From the NCBI GenBank assembly GCA_964348695.1, contig CAYGDI010000003.1:40854-104853 (forward strand): a stretch of 64,000 nt of DNA, read 5' to 3'. Source of the DNA: JACPYF01 sp964348695. Its GTDB lineage: Bacteria > Patescibacteriota > Saccharimonadia > Saccharimonadales > Saccharimonadaceae. The translations under genes and the position numbers were made by a program. The notes beneath the pieces were generated by a model, which was not told the DNA's origin, searched no databases, and saw only the letters and a program-made list of their open reading frames with translations. Shown one piece after another: positions 1-11,062 of this stretch; position 1 is the first letter of the stretch, and the number at the start of each line of letters is the position of its first letter.

Positions 1-3000
1 CAAATGCCCAGCTGGCTAACAGCGCGATAACTGTAAATACTGCTGGCGGATTAACTGGCGGTTCATCAGTCAGCCTTGGCGGCAGTATTAACCTATCATT
101 AGACCTATCCGACAGCGGAGACAGTGCAACTGCAACAACAAACAGTGGTTCGGGCCTAGAGGTTAGCGGTGGTGAGATTGGGCTTATCCGTGGCTGTTCA
201 TCTAACCAATTGCTCAAATGGAATTCATCTAGCCTACGCTGGGAGTGTTCTGGCGATACAGATACCGACACCGATACTGGTGTCACTAGCGTTGGTACTA
301 TCGACAGCCAAACCAAATCAGCTAACGGAGCAGTTATTTCGGGTACTGTTGTTTACTTGCAAACTGCCGATGCGTCTGCGCCAGGGTTAGTCTCTACTGG
401 AACTCAAACATTTGCTGGCGACAAAACATTTAACGGTAATGTTATAACCGGCGGGAATCTGACTGCAAACGGTGATGTTACATTAGGCAATGCAGCGACA
501 GATGCGATAACGTTTACTGGTGAAGTTCGCGGAGCTAATCCACTAGCATTCGAAGGTGCAACAAACGACGGCGTGTACACAACTTTCGCAATCACAGATC
601 CAACACTAGCCCGCACAATTACATTTCCAGATGCTAGTGGCACTGTTTGTTTGCAGGGATCATCTAGTTGTGGATTCATATCAGTAACGCTAAACGATGG
701 CCAAATCTTGGTTGGCAATGGTTCGAATGTTGCAACTGCGGTAACGCCTAGCGGAGATGTAACTATCAGCAATACCGGCGTCACGACAATTGGTGCGAAC
801 TCGGTTGCGCTGGGTACTGATACAACTGGCAACTATGTAGCTGGCAATACAGCAGGTAATGGTATTTCAGTTTCTGGATCTGCAGGGGAAGGCTGGAGTC
901 CGACAATAGCGATTAATGCACCAACCTGTGCCGGAACTGACAAACTAACTTGGAGTGGGTCGGCCTTCGCTTGCGCGACTGATGTCGATACTGACACAGA
1001 TACCACGAACTTTAATGTTGCCGCACAGGGTACAGTCGGCTCGCAGAATATAACTAGTGGTGACACAGTGACATTCAATAACGGAACTGGCACAACAGCT
1101 ACGCGTAGTGGTAGTACGGTAACTTATGGATTGAATAACACCGCTGTCAGTACAGGTTCGTATGCGCCTAGTGACAATGCCAACGGTTCACTAGCTCTGC
1201 CGCAATTTACAGTTGATGCACAAGGGCGTTTGACCGCAGCATCGACTACTAATGTGACACTAACTGGAATTGCTAATGCCCAGCTGGCTAACAGTGCTAT
1301 CACGGTCAACACTGCTGGAGGGCTCAGTGGTGGCGCTTCCGTCAGTTTGGGTGGGACGCTCAATCTCTCGTTAGATTTATCAGATGCTGGTGACACTAAC
1401 ACAGCGACAACCAGTAGTGGTTCGGGTCTCGAAGTTAGCGGTGGCGAGATTGGGTTGTTGCGCGGTTGTGCAACCAACGAGCTACTCAAATACAACTCAA
1501 CTACTAGCCTGTGGGCGTGTGCAACAGACATCGATACAAACAGTGGCGGAACAGTCACATCTATCACTGCAGGAACAGGTTTATCAGGTGGAACAATTAC
1601 AACTAGCGGTACAATCAATATCGCCAACACTGGCGTGACGGCTGCTACGTATGGTTCGTCTACTTCTATACCAGTTATTACAGTTAATGCCCAGGGTCAA
1701 ATAACTTCCGCTACATCTACGGCAATACCAATTGCTGATACTTCAACTACAGGATTGCTGACATCTACTGACTGGAACACGTTTAACGGCAAAGAGAACG
1801 TGCTGACATTTACTGGCAATGGTCTGTTTAGTCGCAGTGGCAACACGGTCACTGGTTTAGCATGTAGCACCGGTGAGATTCCAAAGTGGACAGGTGGAAC
1901 ATTTGCTTGTGGTGCGGATATTGATACCGATACAGGTGTGACTACCGTCGGTGCATTCAGTGGTTCATCTATCGCAAACGGCGCCAGTATATCTGGTACT
2001 ACAATAACTTTTGGGCCGGCTGATGCTACCAACCCAGGTATGGTCACAACTGGTACACAGACACTTGCAGGTAGCAAAACACTAACAGGTGCTACGACTA
2101 TTTCTGGTACCGGCAGCTCGACCAAGTTCCGTGTGTTAGATTCGGGGGGCTACAATGTACTAAATGTTTCGACAAGTGGTTCTGGGGCGGTGACGATTGG
2201 CGCTGCGGGTGGTAATGCTCCTGTGTTCACAGTCAGAAATAACAGCCAAAACGTATTTGTTGTTAGTAGCCTAGCGGGCACGCTAGTTAGTAATCTAGGT
2301 AGTGTTGATTTCCAGAATACGACAGGTTCAACTTCATTGCTATCGATCGATGAGGGATCAGGTGCCGTAGGCATAGGAGTTGGTCCAGGTGGCGCATCAT
2401 ACCCACTAGATGTTATCGGTGAGATTAACACTGATACAGGTTATCGCGTCGGTGGTGTTGCTGGCGCAACTACCACCTGTAGCGGTGGCCAAGTACTACA
2501 AAACCTAGTTGCAACTGGAGGTATTGTAACTGCAGGGACATGTGCGGCCGATGCCGGTGTGGTATCTATTGGTACTATCGATAGTCAGACGAAATCCGCA
2601 AATGGAGCAGTGATATCTGGCACTGCATTGGTGCTGCAAACGGCTGATGCGACTGCTCCTGGACTTGTATCTACAGGTACACAGACGTTTGCTGGAGACA
2701 AGACATTTACCGGACTTGTGACTGCAAACGGTAACTTCACGCTTCAAACGGGTGACACATTTACTATTAATGGTGATGCTTTCACTGATCTAACAGGTTC
2801 TGGTCTGGCAATATCTAGCGGTGCGCTGATAGTAGATGATACTTCAGCTACTGGATTCTTCCGTAACGGGGGCAATAGTTTCGGAGGGGCTGCTACCCTA
2901 GGAACTAACGATGCAAATGTATTGAACATTGAAACTAATGGCACTAATCGTTTTCAGATATCCTCAACAGCATCAACCTTAACAGGTCAAGGTAATACAG

Positions 3001-6000
3001 CTATAAATTCAACAGGCACTTTGATTATAGATGCAGCTACTGGAAGCTCTATAAGTATCGGGAATAACCCTTCTAACAACAATACTATTTATATAGGTAA
3101 TGCGCTTGGCAGTTCAAGTACAAGTATTTATTCGGGTACAGGAGATATGTGGTTTACCAGTGCTGACAACTTTAGTATCAACACAGCTGATGATATCAGT
3201 ATCCTTGCTGACAGCACTGTACTATCAAGTCAAAACGACTCTGCGACTGCCTTTCAAGTCCAAAACTCCGGCTTAGAGCCACTCTTTAATATAGATGCAG
3301 CTACGGCAAGTGTTACGGTGGGAGGTTCATCGATAGACAGCTCTACCGCCTTTGAAGTAAAAGATAGTTTGGGTACACCAATACTTAGTGTAGATACAAG
3401 CAACAAGATTGTAGGTGTTTACGCTGACGGAGGTTTCAGTGCTTGTACAGACAGTGGTAATGATTGTATTAGTTTGAATCCTAGCTCATTCCAAACTGTC
3501 ATTGACACCTCAGGATTTATACATGACGGCTCTTTATCTACATTTACATTTTACGACGCCGGTACTGGCTACGACGTGCTATTCGATGGGTTGTCTGGCG
3601 CATTGTCGGTCGGAACAGATGGCAGCGGCTCCAATCAATCTCTCAACGTGTACGGAACTGGTCTGATAAAAACACAAAATCCTAGTGGTAGCAGCACTGC
3701 GTTTCAGATACAAAATGCTTCTAGTGCAAATGTATTGAGAGTGTCTACAGACAGCGGCTCAGAGCAGGTCAATGTTGGATCTAGCACTATCAACGCAGAT
3801 TTTAATGTCATCCAAGGTTTTGATATATTGTTTGGTGTATCACCGGGTGCTACAGGAAGTATATATACGTACCCGGCAAATATAGATTTCAATTGTTCAA
3901 CTAGCGCAACATTTTGTAACTTTGGTAGCAATGCTACAGCACACACAACTAACGTTGGCTCGATTACAGGTACTTCAACAACTAACCTTCGGGGTGGAAC
4001 GGGTGGTATCAATATTGGTACTAGTGCAGTTGCTCAGACAATTACAATTGGCAATGCTACAGGCGCTACTGGACTGACGCTAAACTCTGGTACTGGCGCG
4101 ATCAATATCGGTACAAACGCAGTCGCACATACTGTGAATATCGGTACAACAACTGGTGCGGGTGCAGTAGTGGTAGATTGTGGTACGGGTAACTGCCAGT
4201 TTGCGGCAAATGCAACTGATCATGTAACGACTGTAGGTTCAATTACCGGAACATCAAATACGAATATACGTAGCGGAACTGGAGGCATTACACTGAATGC
4301 CGCTAGTACCACAGCGACTGGGCATATCTACATCGGTAGCAGTTCTAGTTCAACCACACCTGACTTGTTGGTTTTTGGTGTAAAGTCTGATGCTGGCGAT
4401 CCTGTAGGTCTAGCGGGTGCGATGTATTATAACAACAATTCCGGTAAGTTCCGTTGCTATCAAAACGGTGCATGGGCAGACTGCATCACAACCGATACTG
4501 GTGTAACTACTATTGGCACACTAGATTCTCTAACAAAATCAGCCAACGGAGCAGTAATATCAGGTAACAATTTAGTTCTGCAAACTGCGGATGCAACAAT
4601 GCCAGGACTAGTGTCTACAGGCAGCCAGACGTTTGCGGGTGACAAGATATTTACAGACAGCATAACTTCAAACATCAACATAAGCGCGATTGGTACAGGC
4701 ACAGTTTCTCTAGATGCAACTGGAGCATTAACAATATACAATGATGATACAGCCGGGCTGACGGTGCCGTTCTCTATAAACGCAGGCACTGGCCTCGGGC
4801 CATTAGTAGAAACGCAGCTAGATGGCGTTGCGCAGACAGGCAGGTTTATATTGGGCGATGCATATAGTGGCGCAGATAAATTGTATTTTGAAACAAACAA
4901 CATTGCTCAAAGTGATCTTTTGTTCTACCAAAACAGCTGGACAACAGGGACTCCGCTCTTCATAGCTAATGATTCAACTGAATCCACTGTTTTGCTGGGA
5001 GATCAATTCTCGAACGTAATTATATCTTGTGGTACTGCGAAGGCGTGTTATTTTGGTCCAGCAAGTGGTCAGGATACGACAACTGTTATAGGTGATGCAA
5101 CGGGCGTCTCTGCTACTGAAATAAATTCTGGAACTGGCAACATTAATCTACGTGCTGCTAGTACGGCAACGGGTAGGGTGCAGATAGGTAGTGGTGGTTC
5201 TGGCTCAGCCACGCCCGACTTGCTGGTTCTTGATGTCAAATCAACTGCTGGTGATCCTGCTGGAACAAATGGGGCGATGTATTACAACACCAACACAGGT
5301 AAGTTCCGCTGCTACCAAGCCAGCGCTTGGGCGGATTGTCTGACGACTGACACAGGAGTAACAACCGTCGGTGCATTTAGCGGTTCATCTATTGCCAACG
5401 GCGCCAGTATATCTGGAAACACCATTACTTTTGGCCCAGCTGACGCTACTAACCCAGGTATGGTCACAACTGGCACGCAGACATTTGCAGGCAACAAAAC
5501 GTTTACGGGTAATGTAACGACTAACGGCAGTGTGCTGAATCAAAATACTTCTGATTCGACTACAGCATTCCAGATTAACAATGCTGCCGGTGAACAGGTA
5601 TTTAACGCTGATACAACCTCGGGCAATCTCATAACCAACTCAAGTTTCGAGACAAATACTACTGGCTGGGCGGGCAAGGGCGGCGGCACTATTGCGCAAA
5701 ATACAACTCAAGAATACAGTGGTAATGCTAGTGCGCTTGTCAGCACCGCATTTACCAACAACAGAGGAGCATCATACAGCTACTCATTAGCATCCAGTAC
5801 TACCTATACTTTCTCGGGCTATTTCAAGTCAAATCACAGCAGCTCATCTGTCTCTCTGAATGTCGGTTATTCAGAAGATGGATCTACGGACACTGCTTGT
5901 AATACCGCATCTTCACCAAACAATACCGGATGGTCAAGGTTTAGTTGTACGTTTACAACAGGCACAACTTCGGGTAGCCCATACGTATATGTCACCAGAA

Positions 6001-9000
6001 ATAGCGGAGGACTCTTTAATAGTGGTTTTTACCTAGACGGCGTACAGTTAAAGACCGAATCGACAACCAGCCCATTTGGCATAGGCGGATTGTCGCTAAA
6101 CGGTGTCATAACATCACCAATAGCACTAAAGAACCAGTCCGATTCAGACACGGCATTCACAGTTCAGAGTGCAGACAACACTGGGCTATTCCAAGTCAAT
6201 ACGCGTGCCAAGGACGTTACTATTGGAGGCGACGATCCATCCTCACCGTTTGTTAACTTTGATGTTGATAGCCGATATGTAACCATTGATACGGGTGGTA
6301 TTGGCGGATTTTATGCGTGGGACAGTATAAATGGCAGTGGTTTCAGCTATGATGGTCCATCCGAGCAATTTGCGATGAATGTCGATAACTTTACATTGAC
6401 TGACACATCTGGTGCAGTTTATGGATTGTCATTTGACGGTACAACCGGAAATGTTGGCGTAGGCTATGCGGTAGGTGCTGCAAACTACAAACTCGATGTC
6501 GATGGCGACCTCAACATATCCACCGGATCTGTATTCAGGATCAACGGAGTAGCCGGCGCAACAACTACCTGTAGTGGTGGACAGTTCCTGCAAAACCCAG
6601 TACTGCTAGGTGGCCTCACTATGAGCGGTAGTTGTGTTGGTACGGTTGTGACCAGTATAGGTACTATTGATAGCCAAACTAAGTCTGCCAACGGTGCAGT
6701 GATATCAGGCAATACACTGGTACTGCAAACAGCAGATATTAGCAACCCGGGGCTGGTATCGACAGGTACACAAACATTTGCTGGCAATAAAACCTTCAAC
6801 GGAGATGTTGAAATCTTTGGTAGCAGTATCAACCTAGGTAATAACGCGGCTGATACTATTACGGCTACTGCAAACCTGCGGGCTAGTAACTTCGCAACCG
6901 GTACTACAGATACAACTAGCGGCACGGGTACGAATACCACAACACTGACAATAGCCGGTACAGCATTCGCAAACGATGACGTTATATTAATAGACAACGC
7001 CGGTCAGGATTATTACACCAGGGTTGTGTCCGGTGGCGGAACTTCAACGCTGACTGTTAGCCCTGCAATAACATTCGAAAACGTTCGAACAGTAACTAAG
7101 TATACTGTCCAAAACATTGGCGCAACACCTACAGATTACACAACCACTGCCAATCGTTTCTTCCAGGGATATTTCCTAGGCGGAGTTGTCGCTGGTGCTG
7201 GTACGACAACACTGAGTGACGGGCGTCTAGCTGCCACAACAGGTCTCAACTTTGATGCGCAAAATTACACCTACACCAATACATCAGATTCAACCAATGC
7301 ATTCAGGGTGAACAAGGCTAATGGAGAAAACTTGGTCAAATTTGACACCGCAACAACCGAAAACTTGTTGAGTAATGGTAATTTCGAGGCAAATGCTAAT
7401 GGCTGGTCTGCAGTTGGTAGTGCTACAGTTTCACAAACTGGCAGCCAATATTACTTAGGAACTGGCAGTATGTCGATTGCGACAACTGCAGCAGCTAACG
7501 ACGGTGCTAAATTTAACTACGCTTTGGTGTCACAAACAAACTATACTATGACGTTCTATGTCAAAAATTCATCACTAACTCACTCGTCTGCAGCTGTTAG
7601 TATTGGTCGCAGCGAAGATGGTTCTACTGACACTGATTGTGCAACCGGCCAACCAATAAACGGAGCCGGCTGGTCTAAGATAACATGTACATTTACTACT
7701 GGTAATGTGACAGGTACAGACTATATCTACATCAAGCAAACCGACGCATTTGCTCGCACATTGTATGTTGATTCGGTACAGCTACAGTCCTCGACTAATA
7801 TTGCCACTAACCCTGACGTAGAAGTCAACACAACTGGCTGGGATTATTATGGGGCCCCAACCTTGTCCCAGACGACTAGTCAGTTTTATACAGGTGCAGG
7901 ATCTTTACAGATCGATACTAGTGCATCTGGTAGTTCCGAAGGTCCTGCACTCACTCCTTCACCAGTCCAGCCAAATACCACATATACGTTTAGTACGATG
8001 GTCATGCTAGATGCAGGTACAGGTAGTAATAAAACATTCAGCGTTCTAAAGCGTTTTGATAACACAGACTCTGGAGGTGGGACTAGCTGTACCTCCGCCA
8101 GCCTTACACCTGGGACGTGGACTCGTCTAACTTGTACATTCACTACCAGTAGTCTTGCTGACACTAGTCCGTTTATATCTATTAATGTAACCGATGACGG
8201 GGTGACGCCTATTACGTTCTATGTAGACAACACCAGTTTGGCGGTTACAAAATGGAACTCAAATGATATCGGCAGGATCAGCCTAAATGGTTCGATAGAT
8301 TCACCGCTGACAGTACGTGGTGCGCAAGATTCTGTGAGTGCACTGCAGGTGCAGCAAAAAAACGGCAAGAATATACTGACAGTGGATACCCTGAATGGTC
8401 GCGTAGGAATAGGTACAGATGCTCCGACAAAGACCTTGCAAGTTGATGGCAAGGCATTGATCAAAGCTACCAGTTCTGATACCGATACCTTCGAGATTCT
8501 TGGTTCGACTAGTAGCAATAACGTTGCACTGAGGGTCGGTGCAAACACCAAAGCCGTTACTATCGGGGCTAGCGCCAACACATCAAATGCATCACTATCT
8601 GTGTATGGCACTGGACTGGTAAAAACCATGACTTCCGGTGGTTCAGCGTCCGCCTTTAGTGTGCAAGATTCTGCAAATGCCAATGTTTTGACGGTGTCTA
8701 CGTCTACTGGTAATAAACTAGTTTATGTTGGTGAGGGTGGTATAGATGCGAAATTCCAAGTTATCAATACATCTTCTACTCCGATACTAGATATAGACAG
8801 TACGGGGGGCGGTTATTTTGGTACCAGTGTTGATACGTTTGAAGTATTTAGTGGTTCGGGAGAGGGTATGATTATTTCTGATGGCTCAGGCAATACAGTG
8901 ACTATCGGTGATGCAGATGATGCGTCTTCGGCAGGTACAACTCTGTTCGTTGTTGATTCTGCCAGTACAGCCAATCTACCAACTGGTATAAATGGTGGAA

Positions 9001-10985
9001 TAGTATACGATTCTCAAACCAGTAAGTTCAAGATATTTGAAGGCGGAGCGTACAAAACCCTATGTAATACTACTGACTTGGGTTGTGGATCAGCCGCAGT
9101 CACTACCGTCGGCGCATTCAGCGGTTCATCAATTGCCAACGGTGCCAGTATATCTGGAAACACCATTACATTCGGTCCAGCAGACGGTACAAATCCTGGA
9201 ATGGTTACAACAGGTACGCAAACTTTAGCTGGCAACAAGACGTTTACCGGAACAACTACTATAGGCTCAGCTGCGAACAATCAGCTAGTGATAACACCAG
9301 GTTGGTCTGCTGGCGACGGAGTGTGGATCAATCTAAATACTTCTGGTCCATCTGGTATAGGTACTGGTGGTCCAGGAGCAAACCCATTCCTAGCATATGC
9401 TGCTGGTTCTGGACAATGGTTCAGTGATGCATTGGCGGGCGATACCGCCTACAGAAACACCAGTGGTAGAATACTGATGGGTAACACAGGAGGCGCTGCA
9501 CAGGTGATTATTGATACCAATAGTGCAGCCTTCAATACGAATGTCGTCCAAACATCTTCTATCACTACGGGTACGGCATTCCAGATTAATACAGCTTCTA
9601 TCACCACAGGGTCTGCCTTTGAAATCACCGGTCCAAGTGCTGACAAGTTGTTACGGGTGAAAAATGATAGTGATCAAGGCTTTAACCAAGCACAGGTAAT
9701 AATCGGAGAGGGTGACGCTAATAACCCCGAAGAATTAGCCAGAGACTCGCTGTACGTATTCGGTCGTATAAACACTAGCTGGAACCAGATGTGGACTGAC
9801 TGTTTGACTAGCGAAGGTACAAAGAATGCTGCCACCACTGCAACCGGTGTATATGGTGCAGCCTATAGTGGTAACGCGACTACTGGTAGACTGGCTCAGG
9901 GTTCTGTCAGTGGCGTGTCAGGTGTTTGTAGGTTTACCTTCAGTGTGCCTGCGGCTACCGCGACAACATATTTCGGTTCAGGTGGTGCGTCTACTACACA
10001 GCGTTCACTCAACCCAGTATTTGAGGCTCGTGTGATGAGTGATAGCAACACCGATCATAGAAACCTAATTGGATTTACCGATATGGCAGCCAGTACTGCC
10101 ATCAGTGCAGACACAAACAATTCTGCTAACGAGGCGTTCTTCCGAAAAACTGCAGCAGGAACACAGTGGGAGACAGTTACTAGATCTGCCAGTGGTACCG
10201 AGCAGGTGAACACCAATGTCGGTACCACCAATGCATGGCATAGGCTCAGGATAGAGATGGACGATACAAACACAGAGGTTCGTTTCTACGTAGATGGTAC
10301 GCTGGTTGCGACACATACGACTGCCCCAACAGCACAGATGGGCTTCACAGTTGCTAACAACGTCACTAGTACCACCTCACGAACTTTGGACGTAGACTAT
10401 ATGCGTGTCTGGTCTGATGACCCTCCTGCGTCTGTTGCTCCAGAGGGTATATCTGGAGGTAATGGTTTAAATACTTCTACTGAGGAAGAGCAGACTATTG
10501 ATTCAGTCGGTACTCCAACACCAGAAGATAATAGCAATGAGGCGCTTTTGGAGAGAATCAAGACTCTTGAATCGGATGTTGATGATCTAGGACAATACAA
10601 AGACGTACTAACTACCGAAACATTGGGCGATGCTAGTAGCAAAAAGGCGATATTTATAGCAGATGTCGAGTTCAGAAAACAAGTTGAGTTCTCGGCCGAC
10701 GCACTGTTCAAGGCAAATGTGAATGTTGACGGCACATTAAATGCGAACGGTAGGGTAGTAGTATCGAACAACACCGGCACAATCACTATGCAGCCGGGTC
10801 AGACCGAGATCCAGGTATTGTTTGCCAAGCCTCTGATCAGCAAACCAAATGTCTTCCTGAGTACCGAAAATCCTGATGTGAAAGTTGTAGCGCAGACTAG
10901 AAATGCCAACGGCTTTATCATCAAACTGTCTGAGCCGATCGTCGAACCTCTTGATGTGCAGTGGTTTGCTGTCGAAAAAGAATAG
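1..10985 (+). CDS. Giant repetitive surface/tail-fibre-like protein (3' part)
   Basis: The frame is already open at base 3 and the start lies upstream of the window, so at least 3,660 residues belong to this gene. The protein is rich in Thr, Ser, Gly and Asn and poor in charge until its end. It contains several diverged repeat families resembling tail-fibre or trimeric-adhesin stalk repeats. Three Cys-poor lectin-like modules that begin with an N-x-x-x-E-x-N-x-x-GW pattern lie near 5630-6050, 7365-7790 and 7800-8240; they resemble CBM_4_9-type carbohydrate-binding folds. A concanavalin-A/LamG-like module lies near 9757-10420 and includes the motif EVRFYVDGTLVATH. The last ~150 residues hold a short coiled coil (ERIKTLESDVDDL) and a compact C-terminal domain. 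No sortase motif or C-terminal membrane segment is visible. A role in attachment to a host cell is inferred. The next gene has its own promoter. Confidence 0.8.
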   Translation, partial: NAQLANSAITVNTAGGLTGGSSVSLGGSINLSLDLSDSGDSATATTNSGSGLEVSGGEIGLIRGCSSNQLLKWNSSSLRWECSGDTDTDTDTGVTSVGTIDSQTKSANGAVISGTVVYLQTADASAPGLVSTGTQTFAGDKTFNGNVITGGNLTANGDVTLGNAATDAITFTGEVRGANPLAFEGATNDGVYTTFAITDPTLARTITFPDASGTVCLQGSSSCGFISVTLNDGQILVGNGSNVATAVTPSGDVTISNTGVTTIGANSVALGTDTTGNYVAGNTAGNGISVSGSAGEGWSPTIAINAPTCAGTDKLTWSGSAFACATDVDTDTDTTNFNVAAQGTVGSQNITSGDTVTFNNGTGTTATRSGSTVTYGLNNTAVSTGSYAPSDNANGSLALPQFTVDAQGRLTAASTTNVTLTGIANAQLANSAITVNTAGGLSGGASVSLGGTLNLSLDLSDAGDTNTATTSSGSGLEVSGGEIGLLRGCATNELLKYNSTTSLWACATDIDTNSGGTVTSITAGTGLSGGTITTSGTINIANTGVTAATYGSSTSIPVITVNAQGQITSATSTAIPIADTSTTGLLTSTDWNTFNGKENVLTFTGNGLFSRSGNTVTGLACSTGEIPKWTGGTFACGADIDTDTGVTTVGAFSGSSIANGASISGTTITFGPADATNPGMVTTGTQTLAGSKTLTGATTISGTGSSTKFRVLDSGGYNVLNVSTSGSGAVTIGAAGGNAPVFTVRNNSQNVFVVSSLAGTLVSNLGSVDFQNTTGSTSLLSIDEGSGAVGIGVGPGGASYPLDVIGEINTDTGYRVGGVAGATTTCSGGQVLQNLVATGGIVTAGTCAADAGVVSIGTIDSQTKSANGAVISGTALVLQTADATAPGLVSTGTQTFAGDKTFTGLVTANGNFTLQTGDTFTINGDAFTDLTGSGLAISSGALIVDDTSATGFFRNGGNSFGGAATLGTNDANVLNIETNGTNRFQISSTASTLTGQGNTAINSTGTLIIDAATGSSISIGNNPSNNNTIYIGNALGSSSTSIYSGTGDMWFTSADNFSINTADDISILADSTVLSSQNDSATAFQVQNSGLEPLFNIDAATASVTVGGSSIDSSTAFEVKDSLGTPILSVDTSNKIVGVYADGGFSACTDSGNDCISLNPSSFQTVIDTSGFIHDGSLSTFTFYDAGTGYDVLFDGLSGALSVGTDGSGSNQSLNVYGTGLIKTQNPSGSSTAFQIQNASSANVLRVSTDSGSEQVNVGSSTINADFNVIQGFDILFGVSPGATGSIYTYPANIDFNCSTSATFCNFGSNATAHTTNVGSITGTSTTNLRGGTGGINIGTSAVAQTITIGNATGATGLTLNSGTGAINIGTNAVAHTVNIGTTTGAGAVVVDCGTGNCQFAANATDHVTTVGSITGTSNTNIRSGTGGITLNAASTTATGHIYIGSSSSSTTPDLLVFGVKSDAGDPVGLAGAMYYNNNSGKFRCYQNGAWADCITTDTGVTTIGTLDSLTKSANGAVISGNNLVLQTADATMPGLVSTGSQTFAGDKIFTDSITSNINISAIGTGTVSLDATGALTIYNDDTAGLTVPFSINAGTGLGPLVETQLDGVAQTGRFILGDAYSGADKLYFETNNIAQSDLLFYQNSWTTGTPLFIANDSTESTVLLGDQFSNVIISCGTAKACYFGPASGQDTTTVIGDATGVSATEINSGTGNINLRAASTATGRVQIGSGGSGSATPDLLVLDVKSTAGDPAGTNGAMYYNTNTGKFRCYQASAWADCLTTDTGVTTVGAFSGSSIANGASISGNTITFGPADATNPGMVTTGTQTFAGNKTFTGNVTTNGSVLNQNTSDSTTAFQINNAAGEQVFNADTTSGNLITNSSFETNTTGWAGKGGGTIAQNTTQEYSGNASALVSTAFTNNRGASYSYSLASSTTYTFSGYFKSNHSSSSVSLNVGYSEDGSTDTACNTASSPNNTGWSRFSCTFTTGTTSGSPYVYVTRNSGGLFNSGFYLDGVQLKTESTTSPFGIGGLSLNGVITSPIALKNQSDSDTAFTVQSADNTGLFQVNTRAKDVTIGGDDPSSPFVNFDVDSRYVTIDTGGIGGFYAWDSINGSGFSYDGPSEQFAMNVDNFTLTDTSGAVYGLSFDGTTGNVGVGYAVGAANYKLDVDGDLNISTGSVFRINGVAGATTTCSGGQFLQNPVLLGGLTMSGSCVGTVVTSIGTIDSQTKSANGAVISGNTLVLQTADISNPGLVSTGTQTFAGNKTFNGDVEIFGSSINLGNNAADTITATANLRASNFATGTTDTTSGTGTNTTTLTIAGTAFANDDVILIDNAGQDYYTRVVSGGGTSTLTVSPAITFENVRTVTKYTVQNIGATPTDYTTTANRFFQGYFLGGVVAGAGTTTLSDGRLAATTGLNFDAQNYTYTNTSDSTNAFRVNKANGENLVKFDTATTENLLSNGNFEANANGWSAVGSATVSQTGSQYYLGTGSMSIATTAAANDGAKFNYALVSQTNYTMTFYVKNSSLTHSSAAVSIGRSEDGSTDTDCATGQPINGAGWSKITCTFTTGNVTGTDYIYIKQTDAFARTLYVDSVQLQSSTNIATNPDVEVNTTGWDYYGAPTLSQTTSQFYTGAGSLQIDTSASGSSEGPALTPSPVQPNTTYTFSTMVMLDAGTGSNKTFSVLKRFDNTDSGGGTSCTSASLTPGTWTRLTCTFTTSSLADTSPFISINVTDDGVTPITFYVDNTSLAVTKWNSNDIGRISLNGSIDSPLTVRGAQDSVSALQVQQKNGKNILTVDTLNGRVGIGTDAPTKTLQVDGKALIKATSSDTDTFEILGSTSSNNVALRVGANTKAVTIGASANTSNASLSVYGTGLVKTMTSGGSASAFSVQDSANANVLTVSTSTGNKLVYVGEGGIDAKFQVINTSSTPILDIDSTGGGYFGTSVDTFEVFSGSGEGMIISDGSGNTVTIGDADDASSAGTTLFVVDSASTANLPTGINGGIVYDSQTSKFKIFEGGAYKTLCNTTDLGCGSAAVTTVGAFSGSSIANGASISGNTITFGPADGTNPGMVTTGTQTLAGNKTFTGTTTIGSAANNQLVITPGWSAGDGVWINLNTSGPSGIGTGGPGANPFLAYAAGSGQWFSDALAGDTAYRNTSGRILMGNTGGAAQVIIDTNSAAFNTNVVQTSSITTGTAFQINTASITTGSAFEITGPSADKLLRVKNDSDQGFNQAQVIIGEGDANNPEELARDSLYVFGRINTSWNQMWTDCLTSEGTKNAATTATGVYGAAYSGNATTGRLAQGSVSGVSGVCRFTFSVPAATATTYFGSGGASTTQRSLNPVFEARVMSDSNTDHRNLIGFTDMAASTAISADTNNSANEAFFRKTAAGTQWETVTRSASGTEQVNTNVGTTNAWHRLRIEMDDTNTEVRFYVDGTLVATHTTAPTAQMGFTVANNVTSTTSRTLDVDYMRVWSDDPPASVAPEGISGGNGLNTSTEEEQTIDSVGTPTPEDNSNEALLERIKTLESDVDDLGQYKDVLTTETLGDASSKKAIFIADVEFRKQVEFSADALFKANVNVDGTLNANGRVVVSNNTGTITMQPGQTEIQVLFAKPLISKPNVFLSTENPDVKVVAQTRNANGFIIKLSEPIVEPLDVQWFAVEKE
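279..6797 (+). repeat. Repeat family A inside giant gene (4 copies)
   Basis: Four coding repeats of about 150 bases begin near 279, 2554, 4500 and 6645. Each encodes a block containing GTIDSQTKSANGAVISG (one copy reads GTLDSLTKSANGAVISG), followed by LQTAD and a GLVSTGTQTFAG-like segment (GLVSTGSQTFAG in the third). Copies differ at many third codon positions, so they are old duplications kept by protein selection rather than recent copies. Spacing is roughly 1.9-2.3 kb, suggesting a higher-order module that was duplicated as a unit. Confidence 0.85.
1935..9244 (+). repeat. Repeat family B inside giant gene (3 copies)
   Basis: Three copies near 1935-2085, 5356-5504 and 9099-9244 encode GAFSGSSIANGASISG, then TITFGPAD and NPGMVTTGTQT. 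The second half is clearly related to repeat family A (GLVSTGTQTFAG versus GMVTTGTQTFAG), so both families derive from one ancestral block. The DNA copies are similar enough that recombination between them could change protein length. Confidence 0.85.
4361..5340 (+). repeat. Repeat family C inside giant gene (2 copies)
   Basis: Two copies, at about 4361-4484 and 5218-5340, encode a block with GAMYYN, GKFRCYQ and AWADC. A degenerate third copy near 8985-9065 reads GGIVYDSQTSKFKIFEGGAY. Similar short blocks occur in phage tail fibres and in giant cell-surface proteins. The paired Cys residues may form a disulfide in the exported protein, which is inference. Confidence 0.75.
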
Positions 10986-11002
10986 ACCTCTGTTAAATTA
11001 GT

Positions 11003-11030
11003 TTGTACTGCATCAAGAGTTTGGTATAAT
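11003..11030 (+). promoter_or_regulatory. Promoter of the LytR_C-like gene
   Basis: TTGTAC (11003-11008), a 16-base spacer and TATAAT (11025-11030) preceded by TGG (extended -10). The transcript would start near 11037 and include the AGGAGGG ribosome-binding site at 11051-11057. Confidence 0.7.
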
Positions 11031-11062
11031 AGAATCAGTTTAATACTGCGAGGAGGGAAACT

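Noticed and set aside
279..9244. Repeats resembling a CRISPR array or tandem satellite
   Set aside because: Repeat units are in frame, diverged mainly at synonymous sites and irregularly spaced by kilobases.
404..9646. Long minus-strand frames inside the giant gene (e.g. 404-832, 6485-6997, 8219-8683)
   Set aside because: They are antisense shadows of a low-complexity Thr/Ser/Gly-rich coding sequence; proteins are Val/Pro/Leu-rich without motifs or ribosome-binding sites.
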